From the NCBI RefSeq assembly GCF_014652815.1, contig NZ_BMZN01000002.1:521829-585828 (forward strand): 64,000 nucleotides of DNA. The letters run 5' to 3'. A program made the position numbers and the translations under genes. Shown one piece after another: positions 8,271-17,425 of this stretch (positions are counted from its first letter, which is position 1; every line of letters starts with the position of its first letter). The notes beneath the pieces were generated by a model. The model was not told where the DNA came from and made no database searches. It worked only from the letters and a program-made list of their open reading frames with translations. This DNA is from Alcaligenes pakistanensis (lineage in GTDB: Bacteria; Pseudomonadota; Gammaproteobacteria; Burkholderiales; Burkholderiaceae_B).

Positions 8271-9407
8271 ATGCGTACAAGAGCTTGCCAGCGAGGCTTG
8301 GCAGGCGGGCTGATTGTCGGTCTTGCCATGCTGTTCGCTGTTCCATTGGCTGCCGCTCAAAGCCGTGTCGGGCTGGAAAACCTGTCTGCCACACGTGTTT
8401 ACGGAGTGGATGAGTCCCAGGCTATTCCGGCTCAGGAACTTGCACCGGTGGAACCTTTTTTTGATGCCTCGCAATGGCATCGCCAGGGTGATCAGGATTT
8501 GCCCAGTCCTGCTGCGTCCATGGATTTCTCTTTTTCTGATTTCAGCCTGAACGGTTCCAACACCGCCAGTCTGGCCCGTTCTATTCAATATAGTCAGCAA
8601 TCCTCGCCCATCTGGAGTGCGCGCTGGCTGAGCAGCTCGCCTGATCAGGTCTGGCAGTTTGGTGAGCGTAATTGGCGCTATATGAATGATGAGGGCCTGC
8701 AGCTGACCTTGGGTAATGACACCGTGACTGCGCCCGACTGGGCGCGGCCTGTGGCGCTGGGCGGCATTAATATTACCCAGCAGTTTGAACAGGGGCCGGT
8801 CGGGCCGTGGCGTTACGCTCTGGCGGTGGGCGCACTGGATATGACGGGCAAGCAGGACAATGGGGATTTGGTGTACGGTTCTTCCGCCAGCAGTTTGATG
8901 CTCAGCACGGATGTCACCAGCAGAACGAGTATTGATACCCAGATGGAAAGCGCAAGCAATTTTGGCCTGACCGGTCTGGGTGCCACCTATCGCTCGCCAG
9001 AATTCGGTGTCTGGCAGGCCAGCGTAGCCCGAGCAACCCATGCGGTGGGGCAGGGCTGGCGATATCAGGCCGCTTACGGACTTGATGTGCTGGACGATCT
9101 GCACCTGCAATGGCAGGGTGAACGCTACCAGGACAATTTTCTGGATTTAAGCCGTTATCAGGGCATGAAGGTGGACGCCGCCAGTAGCCGGCAGGTCGTG
9201 GGCCTATCCGTTCCTTTGCGTCGCTGGGGCGAGGTTCAGACCCAGTACGAGGTGCAGCAGGTAGTTGCCGGAGGGGAGAACCGCTACCTTGGGGTCACGC
9301 AGCAGTTCTGGTACAGTCCCCACCTTAGGGTGGGTTTACAGGCTCGCCGTCATCTGGAAAGTCGTCAGTCGAACATCGCGCTGCGTTTTTCTATTCCGAT
9401 TTTTTAA
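8271..9407 (+). CDS. Predicted outer-membrane beta-barrel protein of unknown function
   Basis: I do not recognise this 378-residue protein. It has a Sec signal peptide (hydrophobic stretch around residues 11-28, likely cleavage after PLAAA). The body is rich in alternating aromatic/polar segments, Gly, Gln, Ser and Trp, with no long hydrophobic helix, and the last residue is phenylalanine (RFSIPIF), as expected of a beta-barrel recognised by the BAM machinery. The region around residues 135-300 resembles repeated amphipathic strands. It lies 21 bases after the ClC gene and 9 bases before recQ on the same strand, so it belongs to the same presumed transcript. Usher-like or porin-like roles are possible but unsupported. 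Confidence 0.7.
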   Translation: MRTRACQRGLAGGLIVGLAMLFAVPLAAAQSRVGLENLSATRVYGVDESQAIPAQELAPVEPFFDASQWHRQGDQDLPSPAASMDFSFSDFSLNGSNTASLARSIQYSQQSSPIWSARWLSSSPDQVWQFGERNWRYMNDEGLQLTLGNDTVTAPDWARPVALGGINITQQFEQGPVGPWRYALAVGALDMTGKQDNGDLVYGSSASSLMLSTDVTSRTSIDTQMESASNFGLTGLGATYRSPEFGVWQASVARATHAVGQGWRYQAAYGLDVLDDLHLQWQGERYQDNFLDLSRYQGMKVDAASSRQVVGLSVPLRRWGEVQTQYEVQQVVAGGENRYLGVTQQFWYSPHLRVGLQARRHLESRQSNIALRFSIPIF

Positions 9408-9416
9408 GCAGGCGGC

Positions 9417-11243
9417 ATGGCCCAGTCAGCACTTGAGGTTCTTCAGGAAGTTTTTGGTTATGACAGTTTTCGTGGCTCTCAGCACGAGATTATCGAGACC
9501 CTGATCCAAGGCGGTGACGCCCTGGTCTTGATGCCCACAGGCGGCGGCAAGTCGCTCTGTTACCAAATTCCTGCATTGGTGCGACCTGGCACCGGCGTGG
9601 TGGTTTCCCCCCTGATTGCCTTGATGCAAGATCAGGTGGATGCGCTCAACGAACTGGGTGTGAACGCCGCTTATTTGAACTCCACCCAAGATTGGCAAAC
9701 TGCCCGCGAGGTCGAACGCGAGTTCCTGACCGGGCAGCTGGATCTGCTGTATGTGGCTCCCGAGCGTTTGCTGACGGATCGTTGTCTGGATTTGCTGGCA
9801 CGTGGACAGGTTTCCCTGTTCGCCATCGATGAAGCCCACTGCGTATCGCAATGGGGCCACGACTTCCGCCCGGAATATCTGGGCCTGGATCTGCTGGCCG
9901 AGCGTTGGCCGGGTGTGCCACGGGTTGCCTTGACGGCCACCGCCACTCAACTGACGCGGGTAGAAATTGCCCAGCGCCTGAAGTTGGAAGAAGCCCGCCA
10001 CTTCGTGGCCAGCTTTGACCGTCCTAATATTTGCTACCGCATTATTGAAAAGAATGAGGTGCGCAAACAACTGCTGAATTTTATTCAGGAAGAGCATTCG
10101 GGGCACGCAGGGATTGTGTATTGTCTGTCTCGTTCGCGAGTGGATGACACGGCAGAGTTTCTGTGCAAGAACGGTATTCACGCCTTGCCGTACCATGCCG
10201 GCCTGGAGGCGCAGCAACGTGCCATCAATCAGGCGCGCTTTCTGCGCGAGGAAGGGGTGGTCATGGTGGCGACGATTGCCTTTGGTATGGGCGTCAACAA
10301 GCCGGACGTGCGCTTTGTGGCCCATATTGACTTACCTAAATCGGTAGAGGGCTATTACCAGGAGACCGGGCGTGCCGGTCGTGATGGCGAAGTCGCCACC
10401 GCCTGGCTGGCCTATGGCTTGCAAGACGTGGTGCAGCTGTATCGCATGATCAATCAGTCACAAGGCGATGCGGCGCACCGGCGTCAGCAAGGTCAAGCTC
10501 TGGATGCCATGCTGGGTTTGTGTGAAACCATCTCGTGCCGTCGACAGCACTTGCTGGCGTATTTTGATCAGCAGATCGAACCTTGCGGTAACTGTGATAC
10601 CTGCCTGGAAGCACCAGAGGCCTGGGATGGGACGGTGGCGGCCCAGAAGATGTTGTCCACTATCTACAGATTGTGGCGCGAACGGGGTCAGCGGTTCGGG
10701 GCAGGGCATCTGATCGATATCCTGCTGGGCAAAACGACCGATCGGGTCAAAGAGCATGAGCACGACAAGCTAACGGTCTTTGGTGTGGGCAAGGAGTTGT
10801 CCGATCAGGCTTGGCGCGGTGTCTTGCGCCAATTGTTGGCACATAGTTTGGTGACGGTGGACCCGGAAGGCTACGGCACCTTGTTGCTGACTGATGCCAG
10901 CCGAGAGGTCCTGAAGGGCGAGCGGACCTTAATGCTGCGCCGCGAAACCGTAACACGCGGACCGGCGGCACATAGAACCAAAGGTCAGGCCCCGGTTGGG
11001 CCTGCACTGGAGCCTGATCAACAGCGCCGTTTCGAGGCTTTGCGTGTCTGGCGCGCAGCCACCGCACGTGAGCATGGTGTGCCGGCTTATGTCATTTTTC
11101 ACGACGCTACTTTGCGTGAAGTGGCCATCCAGTGCCCGCGCTCAGAAGCTGATCTGGAGCCGATTACAGGCATTGGGGTACGTAAGCGGGAAGCCTACGG
11201 AGAGGCATTGCTGCGCTGCGTTCAGGAGCTCCAAACGCTGTAA
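9417..11243 (+). CDS. recQ: ATP-dependent DNA helicase RecQ
   Basis: RecQ unwinds DNA 3'-5' in recombination and fork repair. The 608-residue protein shows the full bacterial architecture. The N-terminal superfamily 2 helicase core has Walker A TGGGKS (41-46) and DEAH at 138-141 followed by the RecQ loop region (CVSQWGHDFRPEY). The RQC region has a zinc site (CRRQ...PCGNCDTC) and a winged helix. A C-terminal HRDC domain (about 530-600) ends in PITGIGVRKREAYG. It follows the barrel gene after 9 bases and is the last gene before the NrdR-controlled nrd promoter. Its link to the upstream membrane genes is probably only positional. Confidence 0.96.
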   Translation: MAQSALEVLQEVFGYDSFRGSQHEIIETLIQGGDALVLMPTGGGKSLCYQIPALVRPGTGVVVSPLIALMQDQVDALNELGVNAAYLNSTQDWQTAREVEREFLTGQLDLLYVAPERLLTDRCLDLLARGQVSLFAIDEAHCVSQWGHDFRPEYLGLDLLAERWPGVPRVALTATATQLTRVEIAQRLKLEEARHFVASFDRPNICYRIIEKNEVRKQLLNFIQEEHSGHAGIVYCLSRSRVDDTAEFLCKNGIHALPYHAGLEAQQRAINQARFLREEGVVMVATIAFGMGVNKPDVRFVAHIDLPKSVEGYYQETGRAGRDGEVATAWLAYGLQDVVQLYRMINQSQGDAAHRRQQGQALDAMLGLCETISCRRQHLLAYFDQQIEPCGNCDTCLEAPEAWDGTVAAQKMLSTIYRLWRERGQRFGAGHLIDILLGKTTDRVKEHEHDKLTVFGVGKELSDQAWRGVLRQLLAHSLVTVDPEGYGTLLLTDASREVLKGERTLMLRRETVTRGPAAHRTKGQAPVGPALEPDQQRRFEALRVWRAATAREHGVPAYVIFHDATLREVAIQCPRSEADLEPITGIGVRKREAYGEALLRCVQELQTL

Positions 11244-11274
11244 GAATTGTTAATGGCGCAAGAACTTGTTTCAT

Positions 11275-11304
11275 TTGAAAGCGCTATATGTAGTAGAATA
11301 TCAG
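11275..11304 (+). promoter_or_regulatory. Candidate nrdA promoter
   Basis: TTGAAA (11275-11280) and TATCAG (11299-11304) separated by 18 bases form a modest sigma-70 pair about 90 bases before nrdA. The upstream NrdR box falls in the spacer and the second box around the start site, which would suit repression. The exact -10 is uncertain. Confidence 0.4.
11281..11296 (+). promoter_or_regulatory. NrdR box 1
   Basis: The core CTATATGTAG (11284-11293) differs by one base from the NrdR consensus core CWATATATWG. It lies exactly 31 bases before the second box, three helical turns, which is the classical spacing for NrdR, the nucleotide-responsive repressor of ribonucleotide reductase genes. Confidence 0.8.
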
Positions 11305-11311
11305 CTAATCT

Positions 11312-11327
11312 GCACTACATATGGTGC
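11312..11327 (+). promoter_or_regulatory. NrdR box 2
   Basis: The imperfect palindrome GCACTACATATGGTGC has core CTACATATGG (11315-11324), two bases off consensus. It is the downstream partner of box 1 with 31-base spacing, 64 bases before the nrdA start. Confidence 0.75.
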
Positions 11328-11391
11328 TTGCTAGTGATGCCAAAGCTGCCGCAGGCGCTTCTCCGCATACATCCGTTTTCCGAGACTCCAG

Positions 11392-13671
11392 ATGCAACAA
11401 ACCGAACAATTAATGGTCACCAAACGGGATGGCCGCACAGAACCTATTAACCTCGACAAGATTCACCGAGTCGTTGATTGGGCTGCTGAAGGTCTCAGCA
11501 ATGTGTCCGTCTCCCAGGTAGAGCTGCGCTCGCACATTCAGTTCTATAACGGTATTCGCACCAGCGATATCCACGAAACCATTATTAAGTCGGCTGCAGA
11601 TCTGATCTCTGAAGATACGCCCGATTACCAGTATCTGGCTGCCCGCCTGGCGATTTTCCATCTGCGCAAAATTGCATTTGGTCAGTTTGAGCCCCCGACC
11701 CTGTTCGATCACGTGACGCTTCAAACCAAAGAAGGTCGCTACGATCCCCATCTGCTGCAAGATTACACGCGCGCCGAGTTCGATGAGCTGGGTGCTCACC
11801 TGGATCACTGGCGTGACATGAACTTCTCGTACGGTGCCGTCAAGCAGTTGGAAGGCAAGTACCTGATTCAAAACCGCGTCACCAAGCGCATCTACGAAAG
11901 CCCCCAGTTCCTGTACATGCTGGTGGCCATGTGCCTGTTCGCCCGTTACCCCGCTGAAACCCGTCTAAGCTTTATCAAGCGCTTCTATGACGCGGTATCG
12001 CAGTTCAAGATTTCCTTGCCTACGCCCATCATGGCTGGCGTTCGCACACCTACTCGCCAGTTCAGCTCTTGCGTTCTGATTGAATGTGATGACAGCTTGG
12101 ACAGCATCAATGCCACGACCAGTGCCATTGTGCGTTACGTCTCCCAGCGTGCCGGTATCGGTATCAACGGTGGTCGTATTCGCGCCGTAGGCAGCGAAAT
12201 TCGTGGTGGTGAAGCTCAACACACCGGTTGCCTGCCTTTCTTCAAGATGTTCCAGGCTGCCGTGAAGTCTTGCTCGCAAGGCGGCGTGCGCGGTGGCGCA
12301 GCCACTTTGTTCTACCCCATGTGGCACCTGGAAGTGGAAACGCTGCTGGTGTTGAAGAACAATCGTGGTGTGGAAGAAAACCGTATCCGTCACCTGGACT
12401 ATGGCGTTCAGATCAACCGCCTGTTGTATCAGCGTCTGATCAAGGGTGGTCACATCACCTTGTTCTCGCCGCATGACGTTCCAGGCCTGTACGACGCTTT
12501 CTTTGCTGATCAGGACGAGTTCGAGCGCCTGTACGAAAAGTACGAGCAAGATCCTGCTATTCGCAAACGTAGCCTGCCAGCCGTGGAGTTATTCTCCTTG
12601 CTGATGCAAGAGCGCGCCAGCACGGGCCGTATCTATATTCAGAACGTAGACCATTGCAATACGCACAGCCCTTTCCAGGCTGATCGTGCTCCTGTGCGCC
12701 AGTCTAATCTGTGCATGGAAATTGCTCTGCCTACCAAGCCCTTGAATGATCTGAACGATGCAGAAGGTGAAATTGCCCTGTGCACGTTGTCGGCGTTCAA
12801 CTTGGGTGCTCTGAAATCCCTGGATGAGCTGGACAGCTTGTCTGAGCTGATTGTGCGTGCTCTGGATGCGTTGCTGGATTATCAGGATTACCCGGTCAAG
12901 GCGGCGTTGAACGCCACCAACAAGCGTCGTTCCCTGGGCGTTGGCGTAATCAACTACGCCTACTACCTGGCCAAGAATGGCACCCGTTATTCGGATCCGG
13001 CAGCGCTGGGCCTGACTCACCGCACTTTTGAAGCCATTCAGTACTACCTGTTGAAGGCTTCGGTGCAGTTGTCGCGTGAATACGGTCCTTGCGATGCCTT
13101 CGACGAAACCACATACGCCAAGGGCCTGTTGCCTACCGACACGTACAAAAAAGACGTAGACGGTATTTGCAACGAGCCACTGCATCTGGATTGGGAAGCT
13201 TTGCGTGCTGACATCGTCAAGTACGGTCTGCGCAACTCCACCCTGACAGCCTTGATGCCATCGGAAACCTCCAGCCAGATCGCCAATGCCACCAACGGTA
13301 TTGAGCCTCCTCGTGGTCTGGTGTCGGTCAAGCAATCCAAAGACGGTATCTTGCGTCAGGTTGTGCCTGAATTTGAGAAATATAAGGACCAGTACGAATT
13401 GCTGTGGCAAATGCCCGGCAACGACGACTACCTGAAGTTGGTTGGCGTGATGCAGAAATTTGTCGACCAGTCGATTTCTGCTAACACCAACTATGATCCA
13501 CAGCGGTTCGAGGGCGGCCGTGTGCCGATGAAGCAACTGCTCAAGGACTTGCTGCTGGCCTACAAATACGGTGTGAAGACCTTGTACTACCACAACACTC
13601 GCGACGGTGCCGACGACTCGCATGGCGAAGTTGAAGACGACGGTTGCGCCAGTGGGGCGTGCAAGATCTAA
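11392..13671 (+). CDS. nrdA: Ribonucleoside-diphosphate reductase class Ia, alpha subunit
   Basis: NrdA reduces ribonucleoside diphosphates to deoxyribonucleotides with the NrdB radical. The 759-residue protein follows E. coli NrdA (761) closely along its length. It has an N-terminal ATP-cone (TKRDG...HRVVDWAAEG), active-site cysteines C227, C441 and C464 (equivalents of E. coli 225, 439 and 462), and the C-terminal redox pair C752/C757 in GCASGACKI. The ATP-cone predicts dATP inhibition. Two NrdR boxes sit upstream and nrdB follows after 18 bases. The degree of resemblance to the enterobacterial enzyme is notable in a betaproteobacterium (see findings). Confidence 0.97.
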   Translation: MQQTEQLMVTKRDGRTEPINLDKIHRVVDWAAEGLSNVSVSQVELRSHIQFYNGIRTSDIHETIIKSAADLISEDTPDYQYLAARLAIFHLRKIAFGQFEPPTLFDHVTLQTKEGRYDPHLLQDYTRAEFDELGAHLDHWRDMNFSYGAVKQLEGKYLIQNRVTKRIYESPQFLYMLVAMCLFARYPAETRLSFIKRFYDAVSQFKISLPTPIMAGVRTPTRQFSSCVLIECDDSLDSINATTSAIVRYVSQRAGIGINGGRIRAVGSEIRGGEAQHTGCLPFFKMFQAAVKSCSQGGVRGGAATLFYPMWHLEVETLLVLKNNRGVEENRIRHLDYGVQINRLLYQRLIKGGHITLFSPHDVPGLYDAFFADQDEFERLYEKYEQDPAIRKRSLPAVELFSLLMQERASTGRIYIQNVDHCNTHSPFQADRAPVRQSNLCMEIALPTKPLNDLNDAEGEIALCTLSAFNLGALKSLDELDSLSELIVRALDALLDYQDYPVKAALNATNKRRSLGVGVINYAYYLAKNGTRYSDPAALGLTHRTFEAIQYYLLKASVQLSREYGPCDAFDETTYAKGLLPTDTYKKDVDGICNEPLHLDWEALRADIVKYGLRNSTLTALMPSETSSQIANATNGIEPPRGLVSVKQSKDGILRQVVPEFEKYKDQYELLWQMPGNDDYLKLVGVMQKFVDQSISANTNYDPQRFEGGRVPMKQLLKDLLLAYKYGVKTLYYHNTRDGADDSHGEVEDDGCASGACKI

Positions 13672-13689
13672 GCAAGGGTAAATAGCATC

Positions 13690-14826
13690 ATGACTACCTA
13701 TAGTACTTTTTCTAAAACGGATAACGACCAGCTCAAAGAACCGATGTTCTTTGGGCAGCCGGTTAACGTGGCTCGCTACGACCAGCAAAAATATCCGATT
13801 TTTGAAAAGCTGATTGAAAAGCAGCTGTCCTTCTTCTGGCGTCCAGAAGAAGTAGATATCACCCAGGACCGGATCGACTACCAGAACCTGCCTGACCACG
13901 AAAAGCATATTTTCATCAGCAATCTGAAGTACCAGACCTTGCTGGACTCCATTCAGGGCCGCAGCCCCAACGTGGCTTTCCTGCCTCTGGTCTCGATTCC
14001 AGAGCTGGAAACCTGGATTGAAACCTGGGCTTTTTCCGAGACGATTCACTCGCGCTCGTACACGCACATCATTCGCAATATTGCCAATGATCCATCCGTC
14101 ATTTTTGACGATATCGTGCGCAACGAAAACATTCAGCTGCGTGCTGCTGACATTTCCTCGTACTACGATGAGCTGATCACCGACACCATGCTGTATGCCC
14201 AGTTGGGCGCGGGCGAGCACCAGATCAACGGTGAAACCCGTACTGTGAGCGTCTACGAGCTCAAGAAAAAGCTGTATCTGTGCATGATGAGCGTCAATAT
14301 TCTTGAGGCCATCCGCTTTTACGTCAGCTTTGCCTGCTCCTTCGCTTTTGCCGAGCGCAAGCTGATGGAAGGTAATGCCAAGATTATTCGTCTGATCGCG
14401 CGTGATGAAGCGCTGCACCTGACAGGAACGCAGCACATCATCAATATCATGCGTTCCGGTAACGATGATCCTGAGTTCGCCCAGATCGCTCGCGAGCTGG
14501 AGTCTGTTTGCTTTGATATGTTCAAAGACGCTGCTGAACAGGAAAAGCAATGGGCAGACTACCTGTTCCGCGACGGTTCCATGATTGGTCTGAATAAAGA
14601 CATCCTGGGCCAGTACGTGGAATACATCACCAATATCCGTATGGGTGCTGTGGGCCTCAAACCTGCGTTTGAGTCTGTCAAACACAATCCCATTCCTTGG
14701 ATCAACACCTGGTTGTCTTCGGACACCGTACAAGTGGCGCCTCAAGAGGTGGAACTGAGCTCTTACCTGGTCGGCCAGATCGATTCGGCCGTGTCGGCTG
14801 GCGACTTCGACGGTATTGAGCTATGA
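13690..14826 (+). CDS. nrdB: Ribonucleoside-diphosphate reductase class Ia, beta subunit
   Basis: NrdB holds the diiron-tyrosyl radical used by NrdA. The 378-residue protein has the expected helical ferritin-like core. The iron ligands lie in [18 protein letters not shown], which also contains the radical tyrosine of the SRSYTHI motif, and in the later [12 protein letters not shown] segment. The C-terminal tail ([22 protein letters not shown]) would dock into NrdA. The stop codon overlaps the start of the ferredoxin gene (ATGA), which is fitting because that protein supplies electrons for cofactor upkeep in E. coli. Confidence 0.97.
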   Translation: MTTYSTFSKTDNDQLKEPMFFGQPVNVARYDQQKYPIFEKLIEKQLSFFWRPEEVDITQDRIDYQNLPDHEKHIFISNLKYQTLLDSIQGRSPNVAFLPLVSIPELETWIETWAFSETIHSRSYTHIIRNIANDPSVIFDDIVRNENIQLRAADISSYYDELITDTMLYAQLGAGEHQINGETRTVSVYELKKKLYLCMMSVNILEAIRFYVSFACSFAFAERKLMEGNAKIIRLIARDEALHLTGTQHIINIMRSGNDDPEFAQIARELESVCFDMFKDAAEQEKQWADYLFRDGSMIGLNKDILGQYVEYITNIRMGAVGLKPAFESVKHNPIPWINTWLSSDTVQVAPQEVELSSYLVGQIDSAVSAGDFDGIEL

Positions 14827-15131
14827 GTCTAGTCCGGACAACTGATACCCAATTTCAGTTGCTGGACAGTGAGACCTTGTTGGAAGGGTTGGAGCGCACC
14901 GGCCACCAGGTCGAGTACCAATGCAGGAGCGGCTATTGCGGCTCCTGCCGCATCCCTCTTGTCTATGGGCAAGTCACTTATAAAGAGCAGCCTCTGGCCT
15001 ATGTGGCTCCGGGCGAGGTTCTACCGTGCTGCTGCACGGTGACAGAACCTATCGCTGTTGATTGTCAGCGCATTTCCAATGCCCAAGAGGAAAGCGCGGA
15101 TCAGCTCAGCTTTTCAGGGCTGAGCTCTTGA
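14823..15131 (+). CDS. yfaE: YfaE-type 2Fe-2S ferredoxin for NrdB cofactor maintenance
   Basis: This 102-residue plant-type ferredoxin carries the cluster motif CRSGYCGSC (C34, C39, C42) and further cysteines in the run CCC at residues 69-71, one of which would be the fourth ligand. In E. coli, YfaE is encoded directly after nrdB and helps regenerate the diferric-tyrosyl cofactor. Here it overlaps nrdB by four bases, so the same job is very likely. The triple cysteine is slightly unusual. The gene ends 15 bases before the convergent uup gene. Confidence 0.92.
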   Translation: MSLVRTTDTQFQLLDSETLLEGLERTGHQVEYQCRSGYCGSCRIPLVYGQVTYKEQPLAYVAPGEVLPCCCTVTEPIAVDCQRISNAQEESADQLSFSGLSS

Positions 15132-15146
15132 TCCTCTAGCCTGCCA

Positions 15147-16955
15147 TTAACTGGCCAGGCGTTTTTCTTCCAGCTTTTCCCAGCGCTCAAACAGCTGCTC
15201 CAGATCTTTATTAAGCTGATCCAGTTGGCTGTTGATCTCGTCAGCTCGGCTGGAGCCGTCTTTATATAGATCTGGTGCGCTTAGCTGATCGGCCAGTGTG
15301 GCCTGCTGGCTTTCTATGGCTGCAATTTTCTCGGGCAGAGCTTCCAGTTCCTTCTCTTCCCATGGCGCCAGGCGGACTGTCTTCACGACTTTGCTGTTGC
15401 GGTCGGCGGCAGGTTTGGCGGCAGCGCCAGAGGTGCTCGCGGCCGATTTCCCCGCTTTGGCTTGTGGGCGCTGTGACAGCCACTCGTCGTAGCCGCCTAC
15501 ATATTCACCCCAGAAGCCGTCGCCTTCCGCCGCAATCACCTGAGTGACTACGTTATCCAGGAAGGTTCGGTCGTGGCTGACCAGCAGCACGGTGCCGGTG
15601 TAGTCCTGAATCAGGTCTTCCAGTAGTTCCAGCGTTTCAATATCTAGGTCGTTGGTGGGCTCGTCCAGCACTAATACGTTAGTGGGCTGGGCAAACATGC
15701 GCGCCAATGCCAAACGGGCGCGCTCACCCCCGGACAATGTACGTACGGGGGAGTGCGCGCGGGCTGCCGGGAACAGGAAGTCCTCCAGGTAGCTCATGAT
15801 GTGCTTGCGCTGAGTACCAATTTCTACCCACTCGCTACCGGGACTAATGGTGTCGGCCAGCGTAGCGTTTTCGTCCAGACGACTGCGCATCTGATCGAAA
15901 TAGCCAATATTGAGCTTGGTGCCGTGGCGCACGGTACCGGACTTGGGCTCCTGCAGGCCCAGCATGATACGCAGCAAAGTGGTTTTGCCTGCGCCGTTAT
16001 GGCCGATTAGACCGATACGGTCACCACGCATGAGCACGGTGGAGAAATCCTTGATCAGTACACGGTCATCGAAGCCGTGGCTGACATCTTGCAGTTCGGC
16101 GACCAGCTTGCCGGAGCGTTGACCTTCGGAAATGGCGAATTTGACGTCGCCCGAGCGGTCACGTCGCTCGGCACGGTCGCGGCGCAATTGTTCCAGGCGT
16201 CGTACCCGGCCTTCGTCACGAGTACGACGTGCCTGCACACCCTTGCGAATCCATACTTCTTCCTGAGCCAGGAACTTGTCGAATTTGGCATTGTGTTGTT
16301 TTTCTGCTTCCAGAAACTCGGCTTTACGTTCCTGCCACTGGGTGAAGTTGCCGGGGAAACTGAAGAGTTTCCCACGATCCAGTTCGATAATGCGGGTGGT
16401 GACCACGTCCAGAAAACGGCGGTCATGGGTAATGATCATGGCGCTGCCGCGAAAATCCAGCAGCAGTTGTTCCAGCCAAAGAATGCCGTCAAAGTCCAGG
16501 TGGTTGGTAGGCTCGTCCAGCAGGAGCAGGTCGGGTTCCTCTACCAGAGCATTGGCCAGCGCAACGCGTTTGCGCTGACCGCCTGACAGGCTGCCGGTCA
16601 GGGCGTCGGGGTCCAGCCCCAGCTTGTCCATCAAGGCGTTGACGCGGGCGGGGCGTTGCCAGTCCTCGGTTTCAGTGAAATCACCACACAGCAAATCGTA
16701 AATGCTGACTTCGGGGTCCAGCTCGGGTTCTTGTTCGACGGTGGCAATTTTCAGCCCGCCCAGTCGTTTAACCTGACCATCGTCGGGAGTCTGACGTTGA
16801 TCCAGAATTTTCAATAGCGACGATTTGCCAGCACCATTGCGCCCGATCAGACCGATACGTTCGTTTCTTTGGATGACCAGATCGGCGTGGTCGAGCAAAG
16901 CATGGTGGCCGAATGCCAACTGCACATCGGTCAGGGAAATCAGATTGTTGGACAT
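15147..16955 (-). CDS. uup: ABC-F family ATPase Uup
   Basis: The 602-residue soluble protein has two ABC ATPase domains in tandem: first Walker A GRNGAGKS at 38-45 and a second in GHNGAGKTTLLRI. Both have LSGG signatures (SGSLSGGQRKRVAL and RTLSGGERARLAL) and DEPTNHLD/DEPTNDLD Walker B boxes. There are no membrane segments. The C-terminal extension is a charged coiled coil (EKELEAL...LEEKRLAS), the feature of Uup, which binds DNA and ribosomes in E. coli. I start at the ATG at 16955, preceded by a GGAG site. A longer reading continues upstream through the RNase P RNA gene and is an artefact. Confidence 0.93.
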   Translation of the reverse strand: MSNNLISLTDVQLAFGHHALLDHADLVIQRNERIGLIGRNGAGKSSLLKILDQRQTPDDGQVKRLGGLKIATVEQEPELDPEVSIYDLLCGDFTETEDWQRPARVNALMDKLGLDPDALTGSLSGGQRKRVALANALVEEPDLLLLDEPTNHLDFDGILWLEQLLLDFRGSAMIITHDRRFLDVVTTRIIELDRGKLFSFPGNFTQWQERKAEFLEAEKQHNAKFDKFLAQEEVWIRKGVQARRTRDEGRVRRLEQLRRDRAERRDRSGDVKFAISEGQRSGKLVAELQDVSHGFDDRVLIKDFSTVLMRGDRIGLIGHNGAGKTTLLRIMLGLQEPKSGTVRHGTKLNIGYFDQMRSRLDENATLADTISPGSEWVEIGTQRKHIMSYLEDFLFPAARAHSPVRTLSGGERARLALARMFAQPTNVLVLDEPTNDLDIETLELLEDLIQDYTGTVLLVSHDRTFLDNVVTQVIAAEGDGFWGEYVGGYDEWLSQRPQAKAGKSAASTSGAAAKPAADRNSKVVKTVRLAPWEEKELEALPEKIAAIESQQATLADQLSAPDLYKDGSSRADEINSQLDQLNKDLEQLFERWEKLEEKRLAS

Positions 16956-17006
16956 AAGACTCCAGATAAAACAGCGCGTCCTGCGAATTTCTCTATTGTC
17001 GCAGGT

Positions 17007-17012
17007 TACAAT
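17007..17012 (+). promoter_or_regulatory. -10 element of the rnpB promoter
   Basis: TACAAT lies seven bases before the predicted RNase P RNA 5' end (17019), as expected for a sigma-70 -10 box. No convincing -35 is visible at the right distance. Confidence 0.55.
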
Positions 17013-17018
17013 GCATCT

Positions 17019-17425
17019 GTGAGGCAGGCTGGGCAGTCGCGGTACGTCAGTATCGAGGAAGGTCCGGACTCCATAGAGCAGGGTAGCGGCTAACAGCCGT
17101 CCGGCAAGGCTGGCATCACGCCAGATAAGCCGAGGACTAGGGCCACAGAGACGAGACCACAGCAAGGGCTTGCGCAAGCAGGCACAAATACGGCTACTTC
17201 CGTGTTTTCTTGCACTTCGGTGCAAAGTGCTGTGGGGTGAAACGCGGTAACCTCTACCCGGAGCAATACCAAATAGGCATACGCAGGCTTTTTAGCCGAT
17301 AGGCGGCTCGTCTTAGTATGCGGGTAGGTAGCTAGAACCGGCCAGCAATGGTCGGTCCAGAGGAATGATTGCCGGCCAGCGGGTTCCCGCTGGCATACAG
17401 AATCCGGCCTATAGGCCTGTCTCAC
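17019..17425 (+). ncRNA. rnpB: RNase P RNA (class A)
   Basis: This is the catalytic RNA that trims the 5' leaders of tRNA precursors. The conserved regions appear in order: GAGGAAGGTCCGGACTCC near the 5' end, GGTGAAACGCGGTAA in the middle, AGAGGAATGATTGCCG, and the 3' ACAGAATCCGGCCTATAGGCC. The ends are set by the P1 helix: GTGAGGCAGGC (17019-17029) pairs with GCCTGTCTCAC (17415-17425) with one wobble. The length, about 407 nt, is normal for class A. It is divergent from uup, and several apparent reading frames through it on the other strand are meaningless. Confidence 0.95.

Noticed and set aside
7791-9110. A 439-codon minus-strand frame opposite the ClC and barrel genes
   Set aside because: It crosses the junction of two plus-strand genes and lacks signal, domain or motif.
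12589-14745. A 718-codon open frame on the minus strand opposite nrdA and nrdB
   Set aside because: It is antisense to two genes with full family motifs, has no recognisable motif of its own and spans the nrdA-nrdB junction. Long antisense frames are expected here from codon bias.
15095-15165. Inverted repeats between yfaE and uup as a terminator
   Set aside because: AGCTCAG/CTGAGCT has no T-run, and the GCCTG/CAGGC stem before GTTTTT contains mismatches; evidence is too weak for a feature.
16956-17225. An N-terminal extension of uup by about 90 residues
   Set aside because: It runs antisense through the RNase P RNA gene; the ATG at 16955 has a good ribosome site and the usual ABC-F beginning.
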